64,000 nt of DNA from CAWFMO01 sp963817065 (GCA_963817065.1 CAWFMO010000001.1:744001-808000), one strand, 5' to 3'; shown: positions 16,083 through 24,554, counted from the stretch's first letter. Program-made: numbers and translations. Notes: a model not told the origin generated them from the letters alone.

Positions 16083-17538
16083 TTGAAACGGACAGGGATC
16101 GGACTCGCGCTGGCGGTTGCCTGCGCACTCGCACTCGCTTCACCGGCCGGCGCCGCGATCGTCGGAACCAGCGACCCCGCGCCGGTCGCGACGGCGATCA
16201 ACAACAACGCCGCGATCACCGGCTCCTCGTATCTGATCCACCCGACGCTGGGACCCGGCGACGATTTCCCGAACGCCGTCTCGGATGTCAACCTCGCCTC
16301 GTTCCCGACGCACCCTCCGACCTACGGGATCCTGACCAGCGGCGACGCCTCGCTGGCGGATGACCCAACGACGACGACGGGAGCGGGCAGTCGATCGACT
16401 CGGCTACCGTTGCCGCGCGCGGCGACGACGTCCACGACGTATCGATCTCGATATCGCCATCGATGCCCCGGCGGGATCGACCTGCCTCAGCTTCGACTTC
16501 CGCTTCCTCTCCGAGGAGTACCCGGAGTACGTCGGCAGCCCGTTCAACGACGCTTTCATCGCCGAGCTCGACATGAGCTCGTGGATGACGAGCGGCTCTG
16601 ACATCACGGCGCCCGACAACTTCGCCGGCGACGGCAGCAACAACCCGGTGACGATCAACAGCACCGGCAATGTCTCGGTGCACGCGGTCAACTCGGTCGG
16701 CACGACCTACGACTCGGCGACGCGCCTGCTTCGGGCTCGAGACCCCGGTCACGCCGGGCACGCATCACCTCTACCTGTCGGTCTTCGATATGGGCGACGC
16801 GATTCTCGATGCGGCCGTCTTCGTCGACAACCTCACAGTCAGCGCCGCGGCGTCCTGCCCGAGCAGACCGCGGTCCTGGGGGGCGCGGCGCCCGACGACA
16901 CCCCGCCGGCGCCGATCGGGACGGTCACCAACGGCGAAGACGTCAGCTTCGACGTCCCGCCCGCCGGGGCGGGCGAGTCCTATCTCTGCCAGCTGCACGA
17001 AGGCCCGATGCCGGGTCCCGGCGATGACGCGGCGGGAGAGCCGTTCGTTCCCTGCGCCGACCCGCAGAACTACGACGACCTCGACTACGGCGACTACACG
17101 TTCTGCATCGCGAAGGTCAACGCCGCGGGTATAGCCGACCAGACCCCCACCTGCAGCGAATTCAACATCCCGGAGCCCGACGAAGACGGGGACGGGTTCT
17201 CGGACTTTGACGACAACTGTCCGGAGGACGCGAACCCGGGCCAGCAGGACGACGACGGGGACGGTGAAGGGGACGCCTGCGACGCGGTCGACGACGATCT
17301 CGACAACGACCACATCCCCGACTACAGCGACAACTGCCCGACCGTGCCCAACCCCGGCCAAGATGACGACGATTTCGACGACGTCGGAGACGCCTGCCAG
17401 GCCGGCGCTGGTGGTGGGGGCGGCGGAGCAGCGGTACTGACGCCTCCCGTGACGCCCCCCGCGAGCGGAGCCAAGAAGTGCAAGAAGGGCTTCAAGCTCA
17501 AGAAGGGCAAGTGCAAGAAGAAGAAAAAGAAGAAGTAG
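16083..17538 (+). pseudogene. Secreted choice-of-anchor-L / thrombospondin-type-3 protein, frameshifted
   Basis: The start is TTG 16083 with a near-ideal AAGGGAG at 16071-16077; a signal peptide follows (LKRTGIGLALAVACALALASPAGAA). The homologous protein must be read in several frames: up to ~16375 (SSYLIHPTLGPGDDFPNAVS), then ~16385-16440 (QSIDSATVAARGDDVHDVS), ~16443-16730 (IDLDIAIDAPAG, FDFRFLSEEYPEYVG), ~16733-16850 (FGLETPVTPGTHHLYLSVFD) and ~16855 to stop 17538. That is at least four frame changes in 500 bases, so this is a decaying gene or a consensus error. The last part holds calcium-binding thrombospondin-3 repeats (DEDGDGFSDFDDNCPEDANPG) and the tail AKKCKKGFKLKKGKCKKKK. If intact, it would be an exported Ca-binding surface protein. 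Confidence 0.75.
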
Positions 17539-17560
17539 CGCCGACTGCACCGACCTGAAA

Positions 17561-17590
17561 GCGAACGGGGCCCGATCGGGCCCCGTTCGC
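17561..17590. terminator. Perfect 30-bp palindrome, bidirectional terminator
   Basis: GCGAACGGGGCCC-GATC-GGGCCCCGTTCGC is its own reverse complement over 30 bases. It lies 22 bases after the stop of the plus-strand frameshifted gene and 29 bases after the stop of the convergent RTX-like gene, the ideal place for a shared terminator. Confidence 0.8.
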
Positions 17591-17619
17591 GTCAGATGAC
17601 CGGCGTGCGTACCCCTGGA

Positions 17620-18102
17620 CTAAGAGGTGGCCGGGGGTGCCGCGGTGACGGGCTTCTCGGGCTTGACCGGCTTGTCCGGTTTGTCCGGCTTCGGCTTCTT
17701 GGGCTTTTCCGGCTTTGGGGGCTTCGGCTTCTTGCCGACGAGCTTGACGCTCTCGCAGTCCGCCGCGACCCGGTCGGCGCGGTCGGCCTTGACGCGGTCG
17801 GTTCCGGTGCCGCAGACGATGTCGTCGGCCGCGTTGCGATCGCCGTGACCCTTGACCCGGTCGTTGCCGTCGCCGGCATCGACCTTGTCGACGCCCTGGC
17901 GGCCGTCGACCTTGTCGTCGCCGCCGAGCGCGTTGACTGTGTCGTTGCCCTTCTTGGCGACGATGTGGTCGGCGCCTTCGGTGCCGGTCAGGTTGTCGTC
18001 GCCCTGGGTGCCGCGAATCGTCGCCGCAGCAGCGAAGGCCGCGAAAACGAGCGCGGCGACGCTGACAGTGGTGGCGAGCAGCGCGGCAGTGCGCTTACTC
18101 AT
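17620..18102 (-). CDS. Secreted RTX/hemolysin-type calcium-binding repeat protein with Lys-Pro tail
   Basis: 160 residues from ATG 18102, supported by AAGGAGG 6 bases upstream; in-frame starts further up lack this. The signal peptide ends near FAAFAAAA. Residues ~30-105 contain imperfect nonapeptides of the GGxGxDxx type (GTQGDDNLTGTEGADHIV, GGDDKVDGRQGVDKVDAGDG), expected to bind Ca2+ in a beta-roll, followed by two Cys and a final ~40-residue Lys-Pro segment (KPKPPKPEKPKKPKPDKP). No enzymatic domain is attached, so it would be a small exported Ca-binding or structural protein. It is divergent from the sigma-factor operon, whose membrane partner carries a very similar Lys-Pro tail. Confidence 0.8.
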   Translation of the reverse strand: MSKRTAALLATTVSVAALVFAAFAAAATIRGTQGDDNLTGTEGADHIVAKKGNDTVNALGGDDKVDGRQGVDKVDAGDGNDRVKGHGDRNAADDIVCGTGTDRVKADRADRVAADCESVKLVGKKPKPPKPEKPKKPKPDKPDKPVKPEKPVTAAPPATS

Positions 18103-18123
18103 CGGTCCTCCTTGTGGGGGTGG

Positions 18124-18174
18124 GGGGTGTCCATTCACCCCCGTAAGCGACACCGATCGCCATGGGGTTACGGG
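18124..18174. promoter_or_regulatory. Inverted repeats between the RTX-like gene and the sigma factor gene
   Basis: GGGGTG (18124-18129) pairs with CACCCC (18136-18141), and CCCGTAA (18140-18146) is the exact inverse of TTACGGG (18168-18174). They lie in the short divergent region and could be operators or paired promoter elements shared by both genes. An ATG at 18162 falls inside the second repeat, which favours the GTG start at 18192. Confidence 0.4.
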
Positions 18175-18191
18175 TCCGGTACGGTCGAGAC

Positions 18192-18749
18192 GTGCCTGGG
18201 GAGCGATTCAAGGCGCTGCTCGACGCGGCGAGAGCGGGCGACGAGGCGGCCTGGACCGAGCTTTACCGGAACTTCGCTCCGGGGGTTCTCGGCTACATGC
18301 GCGCGAACCGCGGTCCCGACCCCGAGGACACGACCAGCGAAGTCTTCCTTCAGGTCGCGCGCGATCTCGGAAAGTTCGACGGCGACCAGCGCGAGTTCAA
18401 GGCCTGGGTCTTCACGGTCGCCCACCACCGGCTGATCGACGCCCGCCGCCACAGCACCCGGCGTCCGGTCGATCCCGTCGCCGATATCCCCGAGCCCGAT
18501 CCTTCCTCGGGCACCGACGCCGAGCAGGAGGCCCTGGCGAAGATCGGCAACGACGAGGTCCACCGGGTCCTGGCGCTGCTTTCACCCGACCAGCGGGCGG
18601 TGCTGCTGCTGCGGGTCGTGGGGGATATCTCGATCCCGCAGATCGCTGAGGCGCTCGGCAAGCGCCAGGGCGCGGTCAAGCAGTTGCAGCGCCGCGGGCT
18701 GGCGGCGGTCAAGCGCGAGCTACAGCGCAAGGGGGGCGTAACCCTGTGA
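18192..18749 (+). CDS. RNA polymerase sigma factor, sigma-70 family (ECF type)
   Basis: 185 residues from GTG 18192 (ATG 18162 is an in-frame alternative inside an inverted repeat). Region 2 spans ~5-75, with AWTELYRNFAPGVLGYM and the -10-binding stretch FKAWVFTVAHHRLIDARR. Region 4 is ~125-180: LALLSPDQRAVLLLRVVGD, then SIPQIAEALGKRQGAVKQLQ, the -35-recognition helix-turn-helix. Region 1.1 and region 3 are absent, as in ECF sigma factors. The gene overlaps the next by 4 bases (GTGA); the partner has one membrane helix and is probably its anti-sigma factor. Target promoters unknown; self-regulation through the divergent region is plausible. Confidence 0.9.
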   Translation: MPGERFKALLDAARAGDEAAWTELYRNFAPGVLGYMRANRGPDPEDTTSEVFLQVARDLGKFDGDQREFKAWVFTVAHHRLIDARRHSTRRPVDPVADIPEPDPSSGTDAEQEALAKIGNDEVHRVLALLSPDQRAVLLLRVVGDISIPQIAEALGKRQGAVKQLQRRGLAAVKRELQRKGGVTL

Positions 18750-19432
18750 GCGAGGGCGACGCTTTTGAGGAGGAGATGGCGCAAGAGATCCAAAACTTCG
18801 AGCGCGCCACGCGCGCAGCAGTGCCCGAGCGGCCCGACCCCGCGACGGAGGAAGCGATCGTGCGTCAACTCGCCGAGACCGCGCGGATCGCGGCCGCCGA
18901 GGCGCCGACCGCGGTCTCGCCGGCGGGCGGCGCCCCGCGGCGCCGCCGCGGAAGGCTCGCGATCCCCGCCCGCGCCGCGCTCGTCGCGGGGCTCCTGGTC
19001 GTATCCACGGCCGGCCTCGCGGTGGCCGGGGTGAAGCTGCCCGGACCCGCCGATGATGCGTTCGAGGGAGTCGGGATCGACCTCCCGAACCAGGCGGGCG
19101 ACGATGACGGCGGCGGCGAAGCCGCCGCGCCGCCGGTCGAGCCGGCCCCCGCCGCCTCCCCCTCGGAAGGCTCAAAGCCCGCGAAGGGGGCGAAGCCGAA
19201 GAACGGCGGCAAGAAGCCGAAGAAGCCGAAGCAGACGAAGCCCGCGAAGCCGTCGAAGCCGCCGAAGGCCGCGAAGCCGCCGAAGGCCCCCAAGCCGGCG
19301 AAGCCGGCCAAACCGGCCAAGCCCGCGAAGCCGTCGAAGCCGTCGAAGCCACCAAAGGCGGTCAAGCCGCCGAAGCCCGCGAAGCCCGACCCTCCCGCGG
19401 CCACCCCCGGCACGAAAGGCCCGAAGAAGTGA
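18746..19432 (+). CDS. Single-pass membrane protein, probable anti-sigma partner, Lys-Pro-rich outside tail
   Basis: 228 residues. The N-terminal ~70 are acidic/helical and cytoplasmic (GDAFEEEMAQEIQNFERATR); a transmembrane helix lies at ~75-96 (ARAALVAGLLVVSTAGLAVAG); then comes an acidic stretch and about 90 residues of KP/AKP repeats (AKPSKPPKAAKPPKAPKP). Position, 4-base overlap with the sigma gene and one membrane helix argue for an anti-sigma factor, but no zinc-binding HxxxCxxC motif is present, so this is inferred from context. The basic Pro-rich outside domain could contact wall polymers and resembles the tail of the divergently encoded RTX-like protein. The stop codon forms part of the downstream MarR operator. 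Confidence 0.65.
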   Translation: MSEGDAFEEEMAQEIQNFERATRAAVPERPDPATEEAIVRQLAETARIAAAEAPTAVSPAGGAPRRRRGRLAIPARAALVAGLLVVSTAGLAVAGVKLPGPADDAFEGVGIDLPNQAGDDDGGGEAAAPPVEPAPAASPSEGSKPAKGAKPKNGGKKPKKPKQTKPAKPSKPPKAAKPPKAPKPAKPAKPAKPAKPSKPSKPPKAVKPPKPAKPDPPAATPGTKGPKK

Positions 19433-19462
19433 TTTGCTAAGCTAATTAGCGAGGCGAATCAC
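19430..19462. promoter_or_regulatory. Probable MarR operator (nested inverted repeats)
   Basis: Outer arms GTGATTTGC (19430-19438) and GCGAATCAC (19454-19462) are inverse in 8 of 9 positions, and between them GCTAATTAGC (19441-19450) is a perfect 10-bp palindrome. The element is far more AT-rich than its surroundings and ends two bases before the TTG start of the marR-like gene, so bound protein would block promoter and ribosome site. Autoregulation by the MarR protein is the simplest reading. Confidence 0.65.
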
Positions 19463-19464
19463 TT

Positions 19465-19911
19465 TTGAACACAACTGACAAGACCGGAATCGATCTCGAG
19501 CTCGCGGCTCGGCTGCGGCTCGCGATCACCCGCACCGCGCGGCGGCTGCGACAGGAGTCCGGCGCCGACCTCGGCCCTTCGCAGATCGCGGCGCTCGCCA
19601 CGGTCGCCAGGCACGGGCCGCTTGCACCCAGCGAGCTGGCGAGGATCGAGTCGATCCGCCGCCCGACCGTGACCCGGATCATCGGGCGGCTGGCGGAGGT
19701 TGGCCTGGTCGAGCGGACCGCGGACCCCGAGGACGGCCGCGCCGCGCTCGTCAGCGCCACCCCCGCGGGCGGCGCGCTGCTCGACAAGCTTCGCCGTCGC
19801 AAGACGGCCTATCTGGCCCAGCACCTCTCGGATCTGGGCCCCGAGGACGCCGCGGCGCTCGAGCGCGCCGTCGAGCTGCTCGAGCGCATGCTCGAGGGTG
19901 AGCGGGCTTGA
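19465..19911 (+). CDS. MarR family transcriptional regulator
   Basis: 148 residues with the MarR winged helix-turn-helix: dimer helix LELAARLRLAITRTARRLRQ, recognition region LAPSELARIESIRRPTVTRIIGRLAEVGLVER, the wing with DPEDGRAALVSATPAGG, and the C-terminal dimer helix. It starts with TTG 19465 right behind the nested inverted repeats; no other plausible start keeps the N-terminal dimer helix. Its stop overlaps the start of an MFS exporter by 4 bases (TTGA), the classic arrangement of a MarR repressor controlling its own efflux pump. The ligand is probably a small aromatic or antibiotic-like compound transported by the pump; this is inferred from context only. Confidence 0.9.
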   Translation: MNTTDKTGIDLELAARLRLAITRTARRLRQESGADLGPSQIAALATVARHGPLAPSELARIESIRRPTVTRIIGRLAEVGLVERTADPEDGRAALVSATPAGGALLDKLRRRKTAYLAQHLSDLGPEDAAALERAVELLERMLEGERA

Positions 19912-21146
19912 CCAAAGCACTGAGCCGCTCCTTCGACTCCCTCCGAATCCCCAACTACCGGCGCTTCTTCGTCGGCCAGCTGGTCTCGGTCAGCGGCAAC
20001 TGGATGCAGACGGTCGCCGAGCTGTGGCTTGTGCTCGAGCTGACGGAAAGCGGGGTCGCGGTCGGCGTCACGAGCGGGCTCCAGTTCCTGCCGATGCTGG
20101 TGCTCGGCGCCTGGGGCGGCTTGATCGCCGACCGGCTCGACAAGCGCAAGCTACTGATCGTCACCCAGGCGCTGCACGCGAGCGTGCCGCTGGCGATGTT
20201 CGCCCTCGCCCTGACCGGCGTGATCGCGCCCTGGATGATCTTCGGCCTCGTCTTCGTCCGCGGGGTCGTCAACGCGGTCGACTACCCGACCAGGCAGGCC
20301 TTCGTCTCCGAGATCGTCGGCCGCGACCGGGTCGTAAACGCCGTCAGCCTCAACAGCGTCCTCGTCCACTCCTCGCGGGTGATCGGCCCGGCGATCGCCG
20401 GCGTGCTGATCGCGACCGTGGGAACCGAGCCCTGCTTCGCGCTCAACGCGCTCACATTCGCGGTCATGATCGGCGCCCTCGCCGGCATGGACGTCCCGGC
20501 CCTGCGCCCAGCGAAGGTCGCAACGCGGCAGCCCGGTGCGATTCGCGAAGGCCTTCGGTGCGTCCGCGGCTCGCCCGCGCTCTGGGTCCCGCTGGCGCTG
20601 ATGGCGATCGTCGGCACGCTCGGCTTCAACTTCCAGGCGCTCTTGCCGTTGCTCGCCCGGGAGACCTTCGACGGTGGCGCGACGACCTACGCCGTCCTCG
20701 TCAGCGCGATGGGCTTGGGAGCGGTTGCCGGCGCGCTGATCACGGGGGCGTGGGGGAGGGTCAGCTCCAGCCTGCTGGTCGCGGCTTCGCTCGCCTTCGG
20801 TGTCCTCGCGGTCGTCGCGGCGGGAGCCCCGACGCTGGCGCTCGAGGCCCTTGCGCTCGCTCCGCTCGGCGCCGCCAGCGTCACCCTTGCCGCGACCGTC
20901 AACTCCGCCCTCCAGCTCGCCTCGGAGCCGTCGATGCGGGGCCGGGTGATGGCGCTTTATTCGGTCGTCTTCCTCGGCTCGACTCCGATCGGCGCCCCGC
21001 TCGCGGGGTGGCTCTCGGAGGCGGTCGATCCTCGCGCGGCGCTCGTGATGGCGGGCGTCTCCGGCATCGTCGGGGCGGTCGTCGTCCGCTGGGCGTTTCG
21101 GCGTGCCGCGGGACAGACTCTGGGTCGCCTCGAGCCCGCGGTCTAA
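19908..21146 (+). CDS. MFS transporter (EntS-like, probable efflux pump)
   Basis: 412 residues, about 12 predicted membrane helices. RNYRRFF-like start (IPNYRRFFVGQLVSVSGNWMQ) and the A-motif GLIADRLDKRKLL between helices 2 and 3 are characteristic of the MFS_3/enterobactin-exporter-like branch. A second-half repeat occurs near SMRGRVMALYSVVFLGSTPIG. It should export small molecules using the proton gradient. TTG 19908 overlaps the MarR stop; both genes form one operon behind the MarR operator at 19430-19462. Substrate unknown. Confidence 0.9.
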   Translation: MTKALSRSFDSLRIPNYRRFFVGQLVSVSGNWMQTVAELWLVLELTESGVAVGVTSGLQFLPMLVLGAWGGLIADRLDKRKLLIVTQALHASVPLAMFALALTGVIAPWMIFGLVFVRGVVNAVDYPTRQAFVSEIVGRDRVVNAVSLNSVLVHSSRVIGPAIAGVLIATVGTEPCFALNALTFAVMIGALAGMDVPALRPAKVATRQPGAIREGLRCVRGSPALWVPLALMAIVGTLGFNFQALLPLLARETFDGGATTYAVLVSAMGLGAVAGALITGAWGRVSSSLLVAASLAFGVLAVVAAGAPTLALEALALAPLGAASVTLAATVNSALQLASEPSMRGRVMALYSVVFLGSTPIGAPLAGWLSEAVDPRAALVMAGVSGIVGAVVVRWAFRRAAGQTLGRLEPAV

Positions 21147-21230
21147 GCGTGTCGTAGCGCACGCACGGACGCATACCGCTCGGCTAGGATCGCCACCAGG
21201 AAGTTCTGAAACCGACGCAGGGGGTGGCAG

Positions 21231-22751
21231 GTGAGGTTGATCCGAGTCTTGATCGTGTTCGTGGCGCTCGCGGTGGGCGCATCGATTTTCTCCGCGTCGG
21301 CCGGGGCATCGGCACGGGTCGTGGTGAACTCGGCCACCGACGATTACGACACTCCCACCGGGTGCTCGCTCCGCGAGGCGATCGAGTCGGTGAACACGGA
21401 CGCGAACTTCGGCGGCTGCGTCAAGACCGGCGACCCCTACGACACGATTCCCGGGGACGTGGTCCAGATCCCGGCCGGCAACTTCGTCCTCTCGCGCCAC
21501 GGCCAGGACAACGACAACGAGACCGGCGACCTCGACATCACCGAGCCGCTTTTCCTCAACCTGCCCGCCGGTGACGCGACGATCGACGGCGATTCCGAGA
21601 ACGCGGCGGAGGCCGAGCGCGACCGCGTGATCGATGTGCTGCCCGGAGCGGGTGATCTCATCCGCCTGAACCAGGACGAGATCGCCGACCCCTCCGAGAC
21701 GGGGTTCCTGACGATCAAGAACGGCTGGGCCTCAGACGGATGCGGCGGGGGTGGGATCGTCGCCAACAGTGATGTCGTCCTCTTCCGGACCCGTGTCGTC
21801 GACAACTACGCGCCTGGAGACGGCTTCTGCGACACGCCGAATGGCGGCGGCATTGCCGGGGCGGGCAACATCAATCTCACGAACTCAGAAGTGGCTCGCA
21901 ACGAGGCTGAGGGCAATGGCGGCGGCATCGCGGAGACGACGTCCGCTGTCAATGTCTTCGGGACGGCGATTCACAACAACATCGCCGGCGAGCGTGGCGG
22001 CGGTATCTGGCGCGTCGGAGGCGACCCACCGGCGGGCGGGTACGCCGAGGTTGGAATCAACGATTCGACCGTCGCCCATAACGAGGCCGAAGACGAAGGC
22101 CTGGTCGGCGGCGGCGTCTACATGGCCGGAGGCGACCTTCACCTCACCCACGCGACGATCGCGCGCAACGATGCGTCGCCGGGCGGCAACGCGGCCCGGG
22201 GCGGCGGTGTCGTCACGGAATCACCGACGGACGTCGTCGTCATCGCAAACTCGTTGATCGCCGACAACGCCGCCGGTGCCACCGCCGCCGACTGCGACTT
22301 CGATCTCGACGGGACGTTCACCTCGCAGGGGGGCAACCTGCTCCGTGACTCGAGCTCGTGCGGCTGGGTCGTCGGGCCCGGCGACAAGCTCAACACCGAC
22401 CCGCAGCTGGCGCCGATCGGCGAGTACGGAGGGCCGCTTCCCACCCAGACCTTGCCGCCGTACGTCGGCAGTCCGGCGCTGAACGCCGGCAATCCCAGCG
22501 TCTGCACCTCCCAGGACCAGCGCCAGGCCCCGCGCGATGCGACCTGCGACAGCGGGGCCTATGAAGGCGCCGTCAACCGTCCGCCGTTCACGCCGCCGGT
22601 ACCGCAGCCCGGCCCGCAGCCCGTGATTGCGCCGCTGGCTCCCACCCCGACGACCGGCAGGCGGGCCGCGGCGATCCGCAGGTGCAAGAAGAAGGACGAC
22701 GCCGACGAGCGCAAGCAGTGCAAGAAGAAGGCCCGGAAGCTGCCCGTCTGA
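21231..22751 (+). CDS. Secreted CSLREAI/choice-of-anchor-Q beta-helix protein with Cys-Lys tail
   Basis: 506 residues from GTG 21231, with a purine-rich GGGGGTGG upstream. The signal peptide ends at SASAGASA. Residues ~40-55 hold the hallmark GCSLREAIESVN. The middle is a right-handed parallel beta-helix pattern, with repeated N-N/GGG-I turns such as GGGIVANSDVVLFRTRVVDN and NLTNSEVARNEAEGNGGGI. The end has the choice-of-anchor-Q signature (GSPALNAGNPSVCTSQDQRQ ... CDSGAYEG). After a Pro linker comes a basic tail with two Cys, RRCKKKDDADERKQCKKKAR. Probably a surface adhesin or polysaccharide-active or structural protein; no lyase catalytic residues are obvious. Stand-alone gene. Confidence 0.8.
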   Translation: MRLIRVLIVFVALAVGASIFSASAGASARVVVNSATDDYDTPTGCSLREAIESVNTDANFGGCVKTGDPYDTIPGDVVQIPAGNFVLSRHGQDNDNETGDLDITEPLFLNLPAGDATIDGDSENAAEAERDRVIDVLPGAGDLIRLNQDEIADPSETGFLTIKNGWASDGCGGGGIVANSDVVLFRTRVVDNYAPGDGFCDTPNGGGIAGAGNINLTNSEVARNEAEGNGGGIAETTSAVNVFGTAIHNNIAGERGGGIWRVGGDPPAGGYAEVGINDSTVAHNEAEDEGLVGGGVYMAGGDLHLTHATIARNDASPGGNAARGGGVVTESPTDVVVIANSLIADNAAGATAADCDFDLDGTFTSQGGNLLRDSSSCGWVVGPGDKLNTDPQLAPIGEYGGPLPTQTLPPYVGSPALNAGNPSVCTSQDQRQAPRDATCDSGAYEGAVNRPPFTPPVPQPGPQPVIAPLAPTPTTGRRAAAIRRCKKKDDADERKQCKKKARKLPV

Positions 22752-22760
22752 GGCCGCGCT

Positions 22761-24422
22761 CTAGTCCTCGAACAGCGCGTAGCCGTATGAGCCGCGCTTG
22801 TAGGCGAGCTTGGCGATCGAGGAGATCCGCTCGTCGTCGTTGGAGTCGATCTGGTTGAAGCGCCCCTCGACCCGGTCGGCGGCGCGCTCGCAGAAGGTCT
22901 CGGCGATCAGCCGCTCCTGGCCGGAGGCCTCGACCCCCTGTTCTTCGAAGATGTGACCAACGCGGCTGAGCAGCGCGATCTGCGCGAAGACGTCGGCGAC
23001 GTTGTCGGCGAGCCGCTTCTGCTGGTACTGCGCGTCGATGATCCCCTTGCCGTGCTCGCGCAGCAGCTTCTCGGAGACGTCGCGGAGCTGCTTGACCTGG
23101 CCAGAGATCGCGTCGGCGCGGTCGGAGAGCTCGTCGTGGGCACGGGTGACCTTGTCGGGGCGCACCTCGCGCTGGATCCGCTCCGAGGCGTAGTCGACCA
23201 GCACGCCGATCGACCCGATCGGGTCCGAGAGCCCGACGTCGCCGAGCCCCTCGAGCTTCTCGCCCAACGGCTTCAGCCCGCCGAGCGCGATGAACGAGCG
23301 CATGACGTCGTTGGCGCCCTCGAAGATCGGAAAGATCCTGATGTCGCGGAGGATCTTCTCGTAGGGCTCGGTTCGCATATAGCCCTCGCCGCCGCGCAGC
23401 TGCATCGCGCGGTTGGCGGCGTACCAGATGAACTCGGTCCCGGAGACCTTGCAAATCGCCGATTCGAGCGAGTAGTCGGAGACGCCCGAGTCGGCGAGCC
23501 CGCAGGTCAGGTAGCACATCGATTCGAGCCCGAAGAGGTAGGAGACGAGCCACCCGACCTTGTCCTGCACGAGCTCGAACTCTGCCAGCGAGCGGCCGAA
23601 CTGGCGGCGCTCGCCGACGTGCTCGATGATCAGGTCGAGAAGCGTCTTCGCCGCCCCGACCGCCCCGGTTCCGAGGCCGATCCTGCCGTTGTTGAGGATC
23701 TGCATCGCGATCCGGAAGCCCTCGCCCGGCTCGCCGAGCACGTTCTCGGCCGGCACCCGGACGTCCTTGAAGTAGAGGCGGCGGAGGTCGTTGCCGCGCA
23801 GGCCCATCGTGTCGTAGCGCTCGCCGACCTCGAAGCCCTCCATGCCCTTTTCGAGGATCAGCGCGATGTGCTTGTCCTTCCCGTCGACCTCGGCGCGCGC
23901 GAAGGCGGTGAACACCGATCCCTTCGACCCGTTGCCGATGTAGCGCTTCTCTCCGTTCAGCAGCCAGGAGCCGTCTGACTGCTTGACCGCGCGCGACTCG
24001 ATGTTGTAGGCGTCCGAGCCGGCGTTGGGCTCGGTGAGCGCGAAGCCCGCGAGCTTGCGCCCGGACGCGAGGTCGGGGAGGAAGCGCTCTTTCTGCTCGT
24101 CGGTTCCGAAGAGGTGGATGCCCTTGAAGCCGATCGACTGGTGGACCCCGAGCACGATCGCGAGCGTCGCGTCGATCTGGCCGATCGCCTCGAAGACCCG
24201 CGAGTAGCCGGTCTGGCTCAGCCCCTGGCCGCCGTACTTCTCGTCTACGTAGAGCCCGAGGATGCCGATCTCGCCGAGCGCCTTGATCGTCTCGTCGCCG
24301 ACCCAGCGCGCCTCCTCGACCTCGCGCGGGTCGTAGTGCTCGTCGCACCAGGAACGCAGCGAGCTGATCAGCCCGCGGATCTTCTCCTGCTCGTCGGCCT
24401 CCGGGCGCGGGAACGGGAACAC
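22761..24422 (-). CDS. Acyl-CoA dehydrogenase (VLCAD/ACAD9-like)
   Basis: 553 residues from GTG 24422, but the true protein probably begins ~35 residues earlier: the frame upstream (to 24527) reads ...EVSSFAKSLFLGEIHEEL, a conserved N-terminal block of this family, yet contains no ATG/GTG/TTG before an in-frame TAG at 24537-24539. The enzyme oxidises long-chain acyl-CoA to 2-enoyl-CoA with FAD. Visible motifs: GFALTEPNAGSDA (flavin/substrate binding), GRIGLGTGAVGAAK, AMQLRGGEGYMRTEPYEKILRDIRIFPIFEGAND with a candidate catalytic Glu in FEGAND. The ~180-residue C-terminal helical extension is typical of the VLCAD class. It lies convergently 9 bases from the CSLREAI gene. Works in beta-oxidation. 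Confidence 0.88.
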   Translation of the reverse strand: MFPFPRPEADEQEKIRGLISSLRSWCDEHYDPREVEEARWVGDETIKALGEIGILGLYVDEKYGGQGLSQTGYSRVFEAIGQIDATLAIVLGVHQSIGFKGIHLFGTDEQKERFLPDLASGRKLAGFALTEPNAGSDAYNIESRAVKQSDGSWLLNGEKRYIGNGSKGSVFTAFARAEVDGKDKHIALILEKGMEGFEVGERYDTMGLRGNDLRRLYFKDVRVPAENVLGEPGEGFRIAMQILNNGRIGLGTGAVGAAKTLLDLIIEHVGERRQFGRSLAEFELVQDKVGWLVSYLFGLESMCYLTCGLADSGVSDYSLESAICKVSGTEFIWYAANRAMQLRGGEGYMRTEPYEKILRDIRIFPIFEGANDVMRSFIALGGLKPLGEKLEGLGDVGLSDPIGSIGVLVDYASERIQREVRPDKVTRAHDELSDRADAISGQVKQLRDVSEKLLREHGKGIIDAQYQQKRLADNVADVFAQIALLSRVGHIFEEQGVEASGQERLIAETFCERAADRVEGRFNQIDSNDDERISSIAKLAYKRGSYGYALFED

Positions 24423-24554
24423 GAGCTCCTCGTGGATCTCGCCGAGGAAGAGCGACTTCGCGAACGAGGAGACCTCGTCGCCGGTCTCCGACTCCTGTTG
24501 CTTCGGGATGGCCTCGCGGACGGCGATGCGGTCAGCCTACCCGCCCGCGGGCAC

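Noticed and set aside
17470..17538. Polylysine tails as frameshift or read-through artefacts of A-rich ends
   Set aside because: Ten independent genes have them in frame with correct stops, Cys at regular spacing and mixed AAG/CGC codons, so they are real coding sequence.
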